64,000 bases of DNA, taken from Thermodesulfitimonas autotrophica (GTDB lineage: Bacteria > Bacillota > Desulfotomaculia > Desulfotomaculales > Ammonificaceae). A program made the translations under genes and the position numbers. The notes beneath the pieces were generated by a model. It ran no database searches, was not told where the DNA came from, and saw only the letters and a program-made list of their open reading frames with translations. The stretch is from contig NZ_RKRE01000003.1 of NCBI RefSeq assembly GCF_003815015.1, positions 434,001 to 498,000 on the forward strand, written 5' to 3'. Positions 1 through 8,402 of the stretch are shown here, piece after piece. Numbering within the stretch: the stretch's first letter is position 1; each line of letters begins with the position of its first letter.

Positions 1-1
1 C

Positions 2-574
2 AAAGAAATTACCGCGCTTATCAACCGCCTCGGCGGACGGGCAGTGGGGCTTTGCGGGAAGGATGCCAACTTGGTCATGGCGGCGAAGAAACCGGGGAAG
101 GTGCGGCTAGCCGACGGCAGTGAGGTCGAGCAGGACCTCGGTTTTGTGGGCCGGGTGACGCAGGTGAATCCCGACCTGCTGCTGAGCGTCATCCAACAGG
201 GGTACATTCCCGTAGTGGCCCCGATTGGCCTGGGACCCGACGGCGAGGGATACAACATCAACGCCGATACGGTAGCGGGGAAAATTGCTGAGGCTCTTGG
301 GGCCGACAAGCTCATCATCCTCACGGATGTGGAGGGGATCTTGAGTGATCCGGCGGATAAAGGTTCGGTCATTTCGGTGTTAAGGGTGGACGACATTCCG
401 GAGTTGGTGGCTTCCGGGAAGATTTCCGGGGGAATGATCCCCAAGCTCGAATGCTGTGCGGCGGCGATCAAGGGCGGTGTGAAGCGGGCCCACATCCTCG
501 ATGGCCGGGTTTTGCACGCCATTCTCCTCGAGGTTTTCACGGACGAGGGCATCGGCACGATGGTGCTTCCTTGA
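2..574 (+). CDS. argB: Acetylglutamate kinase, C-terminal part (window-edge truncation)
   Basis: ArgB phosphorylates N-acetylglutamate with ATP, the second step of arginine synthesis. The reading frame is open from base 2 and gives 190 residues before TGA. Family members have about 295, so roughly the first 100 residues lie outside the window. Visible family landmarks are the substrate-binding stretch YNINADTVAGKIAEALGADK, LTDVEG, and the near-C-terminal SGGMIPKLECC. It lies 33 bases upstream of argD in what looks like an argCJBDFGH-type operon. The first in-frame GTG (44) is not a real start, because family homology continues upstream of it. Feedback control by arginine is known for some ArgB enzymes but cannot be judged without the N-terminus. 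Confidence 0.95.
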   Translation, partial: KEITALINRLGGRAVGLCGKDANLVMAAKKPGKVRLADGSEVEQDLGFVGRVTQVNPDLLLSVIQQGYIPVVAPIGLGPDGEGYNINADTVAGKIAEALGADKLIILTDVEGILSDPADKGSVISVLRVDDIPELVASGKISGGMIPKLECCAAAIKGGVKRAHILDGRVLHAILLEVFTDEGIGTMVLP

Positions 575-607
575 ACGGTAACTTTTTTAAAATAAGGAGG
601 GAGCCGG

Positions 608-1846
608 TTGGCAGCGGAAAATTCTGCGGGGTTCTCGCCGCGAGAGGTTGTGGCGCTGGCCGATAAATATATAATGAAAACTTACGGGCGCCTTCCGCTG
701 GTCCTGGTGCGCGGCGCTGGGGTTAGGGTCTGGGATGCGGCTGGTAGGGAGTACCTTGACTTCGTTGCCGGTCTGGCGGTGAATTCTTTAGGCCACTGCC
801 ACCCCCGGGTTGTGGCGGCTATTAGGGAGCAGGCCGGGGTACTCATGCACTGCTCCAACCTTTACTACTCGGTGCCCCAGACCATGCTCGCCCGGTGGCT
901 GGTGGAGCACACACCTTACGACCGGGTCTTCTTTTGTAACAGCGGGGCCGAGGCAGTGGAGGGGGCTTTAAAGCTCGCCCGGAAATACGCGAAGAAGAGG
1001 TGGGGCGAAGGGCGCTTTGAGATCGTGACGGCGCTCAATTCCTTCCACGGCCGCACCTACGGTGCCGTGACCGCGACCGGGCAGCCCAAGTACCACCAGG
1101 GTTTTGAGCCGTTAGTGCCCGGGTTCCGGTACGTTCCTTTTAACGACGTGGCGGCGCTTGAAGCCGCGGTTACCGATAAAACGGCGGCGGTTCTCTTGGA
1201 GCCGGTTCAGGGTGAAGGCGGGGTTTATCCGGCAACAGACGAATTTATCCGGGTTGCGTGGGAGATTTGTCAGCAGCGGGGGGCACTCCTAATTTTTGAC
1301 GAGGTGCAGTGTGGTTTAGGGCGGACCGGACGGTTTTTGGCGCAGGAGCACTACGGGGTTACGGCGGACATCACCTGTCTGGCGAAGGCCCTTGGTGGTG
1401 GCTTTCCGATCGGGGCGCTCCTGGCGACGGAAGAGGTTGCTTCTGCCTTTGCGCCGGGGGACCACGCTTCGACCTTTGGGGGGAACCCGCTGGCGGCGGC
1501 GGCGGCGCTGGCGGCGCTGCGGGCGATAGAAGAGGAGGGGCTAGTCGCCAACGCCGTGCGGGTGGGAAGCTATTTCCGGGAGGCCCTGGAAAGGCTCCGC
1601 GCGCAAAGCGGCCTGATAACCGAGGTGCGGGGCCTCGGACTCATGCTCGGCGTGGTAGTAAAGGTGCCGGCGAAGCAGCTGGTTTCTCTGTGCCAGGAGC
1701 GCGGCCTGATTGTGAACGCGGTGAAAGAGGATACCTTGCGTTTTGTGCCGCCGCTGACTATCAGCCGGGAGGATGTCGACCGCGCCGTGGCGATTTTGCA
1801 GGCGGCTCTAACCGCGGCGGTACGGGAGATAGAATTAAATCCTTAG
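608..1846 (+). CDS. argD: Acetylornithine aminotransferase
   Basis: PLP-dependent class III aminotransferase, 412 residues. It converts N-acetylglutamate semialdehyde to N-acetylornithine with glutamate as amino donor, in the cytosol. Family signs are the FCNSGAEAVEGALKLARK stretch, LIFDEVQCGLGRTG (the Asp that contacts the PLP ring), the PLP lysine in CLAKALGGGFPIGALL near residue 260, and the STFGGNPLA motif. The start is TTG at 608, 6 bases after an AAGGAGGG ribosome binding site. It is followed after 12 bases by argF. Such enzymes often also act on succinyldiaminopimelate in lysine synthesis; that second role is family knowledge, not shown here. Confidence 0.95.
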   Translation: MAAENSAGFSPREVVALADKYIMKTYGRLPLVLVRGAGVRVWDAAGREYLDFVAGLAVNSLGHCHPRVVAAIREQAGVLMHCSNLYYSVPQTMLARWLVEHTPYDRVFFCNSGAEAVEGALKLARKYAKKRWGEGRFEIVTALNSFHGRTYGAVTATGQPKYHQGFEPLVPGFRYVPFNDVAALEAAVTDKTAAVLLEPVQGEGGVYPATDEFIRVAWEICQQRGALLIFDEVQCGLGRTGRFLAQEHYGVTADITCLAKALGGGFPIGALLATEEVASAFAPGDHASTFGGNPLAAAAALAALRAIEEEGLVANAVRVGSYFREALERLRAQSGLITEVRGLGLMLGVVVKVPAKQLVSLCQERGLIVNAVKEDTLRFVPPLTISREDVDRAVAILQAALTAAVREIELNP

Positions 1847-1858
1847 GGGGTTAAGACA

Positions 1859-2797
1859 ATGTTTGCCTCGTTGCGTAAGCGCTTCCACGGCCGGGATTTC
1901 CTTTCGATTGGTGACGTTACAGGCGAAGAGATCAGAGCGATGATCGATATCGCCCGGGAGCTGAAGGAGGCTAGGTACAGAGGAGACCGGCATACCCTCT
2001 GTGAAGGCAAGACGTTAGCCATGATTTTTCAAAAGCCCTCCACGCGCACCCGGGTATCCTTTGAGGTGGCGATGTACCAGTTAGGGGGGTACGCGCTGTA
2101 TCTCAACGCGCAGGACCTGCAGCTTGGCCGCGGGGAGACAATCGCTGATACCGCGCGGGTTCTCTCCCGTTACGTAGACGGGATCATGATCCGGACCTTC
2201 AGCCAGGAAGACGTGGTTGCGCTGGCCGAAGCGGCGACCATTCCGGTGATCAACGGGCTCACCGACTGGGAGCATCCGTGTCAGATCCTGGCCGACCTGA
2301 TGACCATTCTCGAGGCCAAGGGCAGGTTTGAGGGGTTAAAGGTCGCCTGGGTTGGGGACGGCAACAATGTTTGTCATTCGTTGCTTTTAGCGGCGCCGCG
2401 GGTGCGGATGGATATCGCGGTGGCTACACCGCCGGGCTACGAGCCTCACCCGGAGATTGTGGCGGCGGCGAAGGAGGCGGCTGCGGGGAGCAAGGTCGAG
2501 GTGCTCAATGACCCGGTGGAAGCGGTGCGGGAAGCAGATGTTGTCGTGACGGATGTCTGGGCGAGCATGGGCCAGGAGGCGGAGCACACTGAGAGGGTCC
2601 GCATCTTTAGGCCCTACCAGGTGAACGCTTCCCTGCTCCGTCACGCGCGGCCGGACTGCATCTTCCTCCACTGCCTCCCGGCGCACCGGGGCGAGGAGGT
2701 CGCCGACGAGGTGATCGACGGACCGGCGAGCCGGGTCTGGGACGAGGCGGAAAACAGGCTCCACGTCCAGAAGGCGCTGCTGGCGCTGGTGCTTTAG
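1859..2797 (+). CDS. argF: Ornithine carbamoyltransferase
   Basis: Transfers the carbamoyl group to ornithine to make citrulline. The 312-residue length is typical of a catalytic trimer subunit. The carbamoyl-phosphate motif STRTR is in [13 protein letters not shown] near residue 60. The ornithine-side [11 protein letters not shown] motif is near residue 270, and [12 protein letters not shown] (the HPxQ element) is also present. It starts with ATG 12 bases after argD, so the two are probably co-transcribed. The gap to argG carries a short heptad-type repeat. Confidence 0.95.
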   Translation: MFASLRKRFHGRDFLSIGDVTGEEIRAMIDIARELKEARYRGDRHTLCEGKTLAMIFQKPSTRTRVSFEVAMYQLGGYALYLNAQDLQLGRGETIADTARVLSRYVDGIMIRTFSQEDVVALAEAATIPVINGLTDWEHPCQILADLMTILEAKGRFEGLKVAWVGDGNNVCHSLLLAAPRVRMDIAVATPPGYEPHPEIVAAAKEAAAGSKVEVLNDPVEAVREADVVVTDVWASMGQEAEHTERVRIFRPYQVNASLLRHARPDCIFLHCLPAHRGEEVADEVIDGPASRVWDEAENRLHVQKALLALVL

Positions 2798-2801
2798 GTT
2801 T

Positions 2802-2816
2802 TGACGTTCAACGTTT
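2802..2816 (-). repeat. Short AACGTTG-type heptad repeat (argF-argG gap)
   Basis: Read on the minus strand this is AACGTTG followed by AACGTCA, two 7-base units of the family seen at 16639, 32947, 34523 and 63562. It lies 5 bases beyond the argF stop codon in the argF-argG gap. It is too short to be significant alone and is listed because the same motif recurs in intergenic positions. Confidence 0.4.
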
Positions 2817-2889
2817 AATATTTTGTGGCCGTAAGTTTTGCTTCTATCTGCTGTATTTGGGGCCGTTATTTTTAAGGAGGATCTTTCGG

Positions 2890-4083
2890 ATGAGCAAAAA
2901 GGTGGTTTTAGCTTACTCGGGCGGGCTCGATACGTCGATCATCATTCCGTGGCTCAAGGAGAATTTCGGCTACGAGGTCGTGGCGATGGCCTGTGACCTT
3001 GGCCAGGGCGAGGAGCTCCAACCCCTTGAAGCCAAGGCTTTAAAAAGCGGTGCCAGCAAGGTTTACATCGTCGACGTGCGGGAGGAATTTCTGACCGACT
3101 ACGTCTTCCCCTGTCTGCGGGCGGGAGCGGTCTACGAGGGTAAGTACCTTCTCGGCACTTCGATGGCCCGGCCGCTCATCGCCAAGAAGTTAGTGGAGAT
3201 TGCGCACCGTGAGGGGGCCGAGGCGGTGGCCCACGGGGCTACGGGGAAGGGTAACGACCAGGTCCGCTTTGAAGTCAGTGTGGCGGCGCTCGACCCCAAC
3301 CTGAAGGTGATCGCCCCCTGGCGGTTGTGGGACATCCGCTCGCGGGAAGAGGCGATCGCTTACGCGGCGGCCCGGGGTATCCCGGTCCCGGTAACTAAGG
3401 AGCGTCCCTACAGCATGGACCGGAATATCTGGCACCTGAGCCACGAGGGCGGGGATCTTGAAGACCCGGGGAACGAGCCGCCCGCGGACCTTTATCTTTT
3501 AACGCTCCCCCCAGAGAAAGCAGCAGCGGCGCCCGTCTACGTGACCATCGACTTTGAAGCCGGCACGCCGGTTGGGCTCGACGGGACGCGGCTGGACCCG
3601 GTGACGCTGGTAGAGCGCTTAAACGAAATCGGTGGCAAGCACGGCATCGGCATCGTGGATATGGTGGAGAACAGGCTGGTGGGGATTAAGTCCCGGGGCG
3701 TCTACGAAACGCCTGGCGGAACGGTGCTCTTTTACGCTTTGCGGGAACTCGAACGATTGACCCTCGACCGGGCCACCTTGCACTTCAAGGAGATGGTAGC
3801 CCTCAAGTACGCGGAACTCGTCTATGACGGGCTCTGGTTTTCGCCACTCCGGGAGGCTCTCGATGCCTTTGTGACCTCCGTTTGCCGGACGGTGACCGGG
3901 CGGGTGCGTCTGAAGCTTTACCGGGGGACGATCTCTCCGGCGGGCATCTGGTCGCCCCATTCGCTTTATCTTAAGGACCTGGCTACCTTCGAGCGGGACG
4001 AGATGTACGACCATAAGGACGCCACCGGTTTCATCAATCTCTTCGGCCTACCGCTGAAAGTGCGAGCGTTGGTGAAAAAGTAA
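2890..4083 (+). CDS. argG: Argininosuccinate synthase
   Basis: Condenses citrulline and aspartate at the cost of ATP (to AMP and PPi). The protein has 397 residues when started at ATG 2890, which follows TAAGGAGGATC at the right distance; an upstream in-frame ATG at 2857 has no binding site. The N-type ATP pyrophosphatase loop [11 protein letters not shown] is at residues 7-17. [13 protein letters not shown] and the [11 protein letters not shown] stretch are typical of the family. It is separated from argF by 92 bases and from argH by 14. Confidence 0.96.
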   Translation: MSKKVVLAYSGGLDTSIIIPWLKENFGYEVVAMACDLGQGEELQPLEAKALKSGASKVYIVDVREEFLTDYVFPCLRAGAVYEGKYLLGTSMARPLIAKKLVEIAHREGAEAVAHGATGKGNDQVRFEVSVAALDPNLKVIAPWRLWDIRSREEAIAYAAARGIPVPVTKERPYSMDRNIWHLSHEGGDLEDPGNEPPADLYLLTLPPEKAAAAPVYVTIDFEAGTPVGLDGTRLDPVTLVERLNEIGGKHGIGIVDMVENRLVGIKSRGVYETPGGTVLFYALRELERLTLDRATLHFKEMVALKYAELVYDGLWFSPLREALDAFVTSVCRTVTGRVRLKLYRGTISPAGIWSPHSLYLKDLATFERDEMYDHKDATGFINLFGLPLKVRALVKK

Positions 4084-4097
4084 CGGGAGGGGAAAGC

Positions 4098-5468
4098 GTG
4101 GGCACGCTGTGGGGTGGTCGGTTTCAGAAAGAAACGGACCGGCGGGTGCGGGAGTTTCAAGATTCCCTTTCCTTTGATTTCCGCCTGTGGCCCTACGACA
4201 TTAAAGGGAGCCAGGCACACGCGCAGATGCTGGTGAAGGTCGGGGTGCTGGCGCCGGACGAGGGTGAGGCAATTATAAAGGGGCTCGCGAAGATTTACGC
4301 GGAATTTGCGGCCGGGAAGGTGCAGCCCGAAGGGGAAGAGGATATCCACTCTTTAGTGGAAGCCCTGCTGGTCAGGTGGGTGGGGGAAGTAGGGAAAAAG
4401 CTCCATACCGGCCGCAGCCGGAACGACCAGGTTGCCACGGACCTGCGCCTTTACCTGCGCGACGAGATTGATGCGGTGCGGCAGCTCCTAAAAGAGCTAC
4501 GGCGTGCTCTGGTCGACGTGGCGGCGGAGCACGTGGAGACGCTGATGCCGGGCTTCACGCACCTCCAGCCGGCACAGCCCGTGACTTTCGCCCACCACCT
4601 GCTTGCCTACTACGAGATGTTCACCCGTGATGACGCTCGCCTAGCAGATTGTTACCGGCGGACCAATGTTCTGCCCTTAGGTGCTGGGGCCCTGGCGGGC
4701 ACGACCTTCCCTCTTGACCGGGCCTACGTGGCGGAGCTCTTGGGTTTTGAAGCCGTGGCCGCAAACAGTATGGACGCGGTAAGCGACAGGGATTTCGTGG
4801 TGGAGTTCTGTGCGGCCGCTGCGCTGACGATGGTTCACCTGAGCCGTCTGGCAGAGGAGATCATCCTCTGGAGCACCCCGCAGTTCGGCTTCGTCGAACT
4901 TGACGATGCTTTCGCCACCGGGTCGAGCATGATGCCCCAGAAAAAGAACCCGGACGTGGCGGAGCTCTGCCGGGGCAAGACGGGCCGGGTGGTGGGGAAC
5001 CTCACGGGGATGTTGCTGTTGCTCAAGGGTCTGCCTCTCACTTATAATAAGGACCTTCAGGAGGACAAGCCGCTGCTCTTCGATACCGTGGACACCTTAA
5101 AGGCGTGCCTTACGGTTTTCGGGCCGCTCTTACGCACCATGAAGGTAAACCGGGAGCGACTGGCTGCGGCGGCGCGTGCCGGCTTTATTGCGGCTACCGA
5201 CCTGGCGGAGTACCTCGTGCGCAAGGGGCTGCCGTTTCGTGACGCCCACGCGGTTGTCGGTCGGGTGGTCCTTTACTGCCTGGAGCGCGGGAAAACCCTC
5301 GAGGAACTGACCCTCGAAGAGTACCGGCAGTTTGCTGCGGTGATCGACGCCGACGTGTTTGCCGCAGTCGGCCTGGAGGCGTCGCTCAAAGCGCGCCGGG
5401 TGCCCGGCGGACCGGCGCCGGACCTTACAAGGGAAAGAATCGAAACTTTAAAAAATTTGTTGCGGTAA
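4098..5468 (+). CDS. argH: Argininosuccinate lyase
   Basis: Splits argininosuccinate to arginine and fumarate, the last step of the pathway. It has 456 residues, the usual family length. The fumarase/aspartase superfamily signature GSSMMPQKKNPDVAEL, with the catalytic serine loop, lies near residue 275. HTGRSRNDQVATDLRL near residue 110 is a second conserved region, and TLMPGFTHLQPAQPVTF holds a conserved histidine. The start is GTG at 4098 after GGGAGGGG. No terminator hairpin is evident after it; a new promoter begins only 3 bases past the stop. Confidence 0.96.
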   Translation: MGTLWGGRFQKETDRRVREFQDSLSFDFRLWPYDIKGSQAHAQMLVKVGVLAPDEGEAIIKGLAKIYAEFAAGKVQPEGEEDIHSLVEALLVRWVGEVGKKLHTGRSRNDQVATDLRLYLRDEIDAVRQLLKELRRALVDVAAEHVETLMPGFTHLQPAQPVTFAHHLLAYYEMFTRDDARLADCYRRTNVLPLGAGALAGTTFPLDRAYVAELLGFEAVAANSMDAVSDRDFVVEFCAAAALTMVHLSRLAEEIILWSTPQFGFVELDDAFATGSSMMPQKKNPDVAELCRGKTGRVVGNLTGMLLLLKGLPLTYNKDLQEDKPLLFDTVDTLKACLTVFGPLLRTMKVNRERLAAAARAGFIAATDLAEYLVRKGLPFRDAHAVVGRVVLYCLERGKTLEELTLEEYRQFAAVIDADVFAAVGLEASLKARRVPGGPAPDLTRERIETLKNLLR

Positions 5469-5471
5469 GGA

Positions 5472-5500
5472 TTGACACCCCGCCGCGTTTCGTTTATACT
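5472..5500 (+). promoter_or_regulatory. Sigma-A promoter for the small gene at 5552
   Basis: TTGACA at 5472-5477 and TATACT at 5495-5500 are separated by exactly 17 bases, a near-consensus vegetative promoter. It begins just after the argH stop, so the small downstream gene can be expressed independently of the arg operon. Confidence 0.75.
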
Positions 5501-5551
5501 AAAAAGTGCAAGTAATCATTTTCACAAACTCACCGAAGGGGGGTGCCTCCG

Positions 5552-5770
5552 GTGAGTCGCCTGGCCAGGGTTTTTGATGTGTTTCAGACGGCGGGTCTCC
5601 GGCTGCTTCCGGTGCCGGGGACAAAGTGGTACAAGATCTCCGATGCCCAGGGTCGCGAGCTTTTTCTTAAGGAAAAAGAGATAATCGAGCATTTTGGGGA
5701 TCTTGAGGAGGAAGAGGTGCGGGAGCGGTTCCTGAACTTTGAGCTGCAGGAACGTTCCGGTGAGGGTTAA
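5552..5770 (+). CDS. Small hypothetical protein, 72 residues
   Basis: I do not recognise this protein. The GTG at 5552 is preferred because GAAGGGGGG ends about 9 bases before it; a GTG at 5543 would sit on the ribosome binding site. The protein is charged, with an acidic helical-looking C-terminal half (LEEEEVRERFLNFEL) and no membrane segment or Cys motif. It has its own consensus promoter (5472-5500) and a rho-independent terminator (5848-5875), so it appears to be a monocistronic, well-expressed unit. That argues it is real despite its size. Confidence 0.6.
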   Translation: MSRLARVFDVFQTAGLRLLPVPGTKWYKISDAQGRELFLKEKEIIEHFGDLEEEEVRERFLNFELQERSGEG

Positions 5771-5847
5771 GCGGTTTTCGGAATTTAAATTGCGGACGAC
5801 ATCCTAAATTTTGCTAAATCAGAATATATCCTTGACCCCCATCCCTT

Positions 5848-5875
5848 GAAGGCCTACTGCTGGCCTTCTTTTTCT
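5848..5875 (+). terminator. Rho-independent terminator
   Basis: GAAGGCC (5848-5854) and GGCCTTC (5862-5868) form a 7-bp stem with a 7-base loop, followed by a T-rich run. It closes the small gene at 5552 and separates it from leuB. Confidence 0.75.
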
Positions 5876-5937
5876 TCCCGGTGGCGTATGCTTTTTGCCG
5901 CGCCGGCGCGTTGAAACCATCTTTTGCCGGCGCTTAC

Positions 5938-5966
5938 TTGACAGAATATCCGGCAGGAGGTAAAAT
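5938..5966 (+). promoter_or_regulatory. Sigma-A promoter for leuB
   Basis: TTGACA at 5938-5943 and TAAAAT at 5961-5966 have a 17-base spacer. It lies about 40 bases upstream of the leuB start, which shows that the long upstream open frame from 5881 is not the true N-terminus. Confidence 0.65.
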
Positions 5967-6006
5967 TTCACCCAATTTAAAAAGTCTATCCGCGGGAGGT
6001 AAGGGT

Positions 6007-7059
6007 TTGGTGTATAAGATCGCGGTTATTCCCGGCGACGGTACCGGTCCGGAGCAGATAAGGGAAGGAATGAAGGTGCTGACGGCGGTTGCGGAACTGG
6101 AAGGTTTTAAGTTCGAGGCCGTGACCTACGATTTCGGTGGGGAGCGTTACCTACGGACGGGCGAGACGCTTCCCGATACGGCTCTGGCCGAGCTGCGCCA
6201 GTTTGACGCTATCTACCTGGGCGCAATCGGTCACCCGGACGTGAAGCCCGGCATCCTGGAGAAAGGGATTCTGCTGCGGCTGCGCTTTGAGCTCGACCAG
6301 TACATTAACCTGCGTCCGGTAAAGCTCTACGAAGGTGTGGAGACGCCGCTTAAGGATAAGGGCCCGGCCGATATTGACTTTGTGGTGGTGCGGGAGAATA
6401 CCGAGGGCCTTTACTGCGGTGCGGGCGGCTTTTTGAAGCGGGGTACGCAGGACGAGGTGGCGATCCAAACCTCGATCAACACCTACAAAGGGGTTGAGCG
6501 GTGCATTCGCTACGCCTTCGAATACTGCCGCCGGCGCAACAAAAAGAAAAAGGTTACCCTCTGCGGCAAGACGAATGTGCTTACCTATGCTTTCGACCTG
6601 TGGGAGCGGGTTTTTCACCAGGTAGGTGCGGAATTTCCCGATATCCAGCGCGATTACGCCCACGTGGACGCGACCTGTATGTGGATGGTCAAAAACCCGG
6701 ACTGGTTCGACGTTATCGTTACGGATAACATGTTCGGCGATATCATCACCGACCTGGGCGCGATCATCCAGGGCGGGATGGGCATCGCCGCCGGCGGTAA
6801 CATCAATCCGGAAGGCGTTTCGATGTTCGAGCCGATCGGCGGGTCGGCGCCGAAGTACGCGGGCCAGAACGTTATCAACCCCCTTGCGGCCATCTGCGCG
6901 GGGGCGATGATGTTGGAGGAACTCGGCGAGAGGAAAGCGGCGGCGCGGATTGAACAGGCGGTCCAAACGGTTTGTGCCAAGCATTTGAAGAGTCTGGCTG
7001 CGGGCCGGATGGGCTACTCGACGAGCGAGGTGGGCGACCTGGTGGTGCGGTACCTGTAG
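6007..7059 (+). CDS. leuB: 3-Isopropylmalate dehydrogenase (isocitrate/isopropylmalate dehydrogenase family)
   Basis: NAD-dependent beta-decarboxylating dehydrogenase. In leucine synthesis it oxidises 3-isopropylmalate. In the citramalate route to isoleucine the same enzyme is used on 3-methylmalate, and cimA is nearby. About 350 residues from TTG 6007 (or GTG 6010) after GGGAGG. Seen are the GDGTGPE nucleotide-site start, LRFELDQYINLRPVKL (substrate arginines), VVRENTEGLYCG, DNMFGDIITDLGA (metal-binding Asp) and EPIGGSAPKYAGQNVINP. Homoisocitrate or isocitrate dehydrogenase are the alternatives; position beside the ilv-leu operon favours LeuB. It is expressed from its own promoter, outside the T-box-controlled operon. 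Confidence 0.85.
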   Translation: MVYKIAVIPGDGTGPEQIREGMKVLTAVAELEGFKFEAVTYDFGGERYLRTGETLPDTALAELRQFDAIYLGAIGHPDVKPGILEKGILLRLRFELDQYINLRPVKLYEGVETPLKDKGPADIDFVVVRENTEGLYCGAGGFLKRGTQDEVAIQTSINTYKGVERCIRYAFEYCRRRNKKKKVTLCGKTNVLTYAFDLWERVFHQVGAEFPDIQRDYAHVDATCMWMVKNPDWFDVIVTDNMFGDIITDLGAIIQGGMGIAAGGNINPEGVSMFEPIGGSAPKYAGQNVINPLAAICAGAMMLEELGERKAAARIEQAVQTVCAKHLKSLAAGRMGYSTSEVGDLVVRYL

Positions 7060-7084
7060 GGCGGCGAATACCGGTTTTGCCTAC

Positions 7085-7114
7085 TTGACACGCCGCTGTT
7101 GTTTTTTGTATACT
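7085..7114 (+). promoter_or_regulatory. Sigma-A promoter of the ilv-leu operon leader
   Basis: TTGACA at 7085-7090 and TATACT at 7109-7114 with an 18-base spacer. Transcription would begin near 7121, giving a leader of about 330 bases before ilvE, which contains the T-box. Confidence 0.75.
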
Positions 7115-7119
7115 TTGGG

Positions 7120-7432
7120 GAAATTATAGCGGTCAAAGGCAAGGAAGGGGACCGGAGCCGCAGGGCTTTGCGACAGCGAGCCGGGCAGGGTGAAAGCCGG
7201 TGCAAAGTGGCGGTTTTCCTATCACCCCGGAGCCGGAAGGCGAAAGGTTTTGCCCGAGTAGTCTTTGCCGGGTTGGTTTCCCGTTACCAAAACCGTGTGC
7301 TCTTAAGCACACACAAAGGGGCCGTTTCACTGCGAGGTGGCGGCAATCGGGGTGGTACCGCGGAGGTTAGCCTCTCGTCCCTGGCCAGCGTTACGTCCGG
7401 GCTGGACAAGGGGCGGGAGGCTTTGGTTTAAA
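7120..7432 (+). ncRNA. T-box leader of the ilv-leu operon, probable isoleucine specifier
   Basis: A T-box riboswitch senses uncharged tRNA and favours antitermination when it is bound. The T-box sequence GGGTGGTACCGCGG is at 7350-7363; its TGGT would pair with a tRNA ending in ACCA. Stem I can be traced: GGGG near 7147 pairs with CCCC near 7225, and CCGC near 7158 with GCGG near 7209. This leaves a specifier loop on the 3' side that contains ATC (7221-7223) followed by A, so AUC (isoleucine) is the likely specifier. The distal part carries the usual GAGCCGGG...GTGAAAGCCGG pattern. The downstream genes all serve branched-chain amino acids, which agrees. The specifier is my reading and should be treated as probable. 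Confidence 0.9.
7365..7432 (+). terminator. T-box-controlled terminator
   Basis: GCCTCTCGTCCC (7370-7381) can pair with GGGGCGGGAGGC (about 7411-7422), followed by a T-rich tract before 7433. The 5' arm overlaps the region expected to form the antiterminator with the T-box, as in canonical T-box leaders. Confidence 0.7.
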
Positions 7433-7454
7433 TTTTTGGCGTGGAGGCGGTAAG

Positions 7455-8336
7455 ATGGGGCTTACGATCTATCTGGATGGGGAGTATCTCCCGGAGGAAA
7501 AGGCGGTGGTTTCGGTTTTCGATCACGGTCTCCTTTACGGGGACGGCGTTTTTGAGGGCATCAGGGCTTACCACGGCCGGGTTTTCAAGCTCAAGGAGCA
7601 TATCGACAGGCTTTACGAATCGGCCAAGTCGATCCTTCTCGAGATTCCCCTTTCGCGGGAAGAGATGCAGGAAGTGGTTCTCGAAACCTGCCGCCGGAAC
7701 AACATCCGGGACGGGTATATTCGCCTCGTGGTCACCCGGGGGCGGGGGGACCTGGGGCTCGACCCCAAGAAGTGCCCGCGCCCGACGGTTTTCTGCATCG
7801 CGGCCACCATTCAGCTCTACCCGCCGGAGTTTTACGAGAAAGGGCTGGAAGTGATCACGGTGCCGACGCGGCGGAACGTGCCGGAGGCGCTGAACCCGCG
7901 CATCAAATCACTGAACTACTTGAATAACATCCTGGCCAAGATCGAGGCAGGGCTTTACGGTGTTCAGGAGGCAATCATGCTTACCAGTGACGGCTATGTG
8001 GCCGAGGCTACCGGGGATAACATTTTCATTGTAAAAAATGGTAAGCTCATCACGCCGCCGCCCCACCTCGGCATCCTCGAGGGGATAACGCGCAACACCG
8101 TAATGGCGCTGGCACGGGAAAAAGGGATGGCGGTTTTTGAGAAGACCTTTACCCGCCACGATATTTTCATTGCCGACGAGTGCTTCCTTACCGGAACGGC
8201 GGCGGAGATCATCCCGGTGGTCAAGGTTGACGGCCGCCCCATCGGCGACGGGCGGCCCGGGGCGGTGACCTGGGAGCTGATTCACGCCTTCCGGGAATTG
8301 ACGAAGGTTGACGGGCCGGCGATTTACCCCGAATAA
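7455..8336 (+). CDS. ilvE: Branched-chain amino acid aminotransferase
   Basis: Class IV PLP aminotransferase, 293 residues. It performs the last transamination to valine, leucine and isoleucine with glutamate. Seen are DHGLLYGDGVFEGIRAY near the N-terminus, the PLP lysine in NPRIKSLNYLNNILAK near residue 150, and ECFLTGTAAEIIPV near residue 240. The ATG at 7455 follows GGAGGCGG. It is the first gene after the T-box leader and so the first target of attenuation. D-amino acid transaminase or aminodeoxychorismate lyase are sister families, but operon context fixes the assignment. Confidence 0.93.
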   Translation: MGLTIYLDGEYLPEEKAVVSVFDHGLLYGDGVFEGIRAYHGRVFKLKEHIDRLYESAKSILLEIPLSREEMQEVVLETCRRNNIRDGYIRLVVTRGRGDLGLDPKKCPRPTVFCIAATIQLYPPEFYEKGLEVITVPTRRNVPEALNPRIKSLNYLNNILAKIEAGLYGVQEAIMLTSDGYVAEATGDNIFIVKNGKLITPPPHLGILEGITRNTVMALAREKGMAVFEKTFTRHDIFIADECFLTGTAAEIIPVVKVDGRPIGDGRPGAVTWELIHAFRELTKVDGPAIYPE

Positions 8337-8402
8337 GTTCCGGTGGCCCCGGGCGCTTATAGCCTGCGGGTGATGCCGGAAGAGCAACGGACGTGAGGAG
8401 GT

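Noticed and set aside
2081-2764. Minus-strand frames inside argF
   Set aside because: Antisense shadows of a conserved gene with biased composition.
6151-6984. 277-codon minus-strand frame inside leuB
   Set aside because: Antisense to a well-conserved enzyme, rich in Arg, Pro and His, no ribosome binding site; a GC-rich shadow.
7099-7431. 110-codon frame within the ilv leader
   Set aside because: The bases are explained by T-box stem I, the T-box motif and the terminator; no ribosome binding site.
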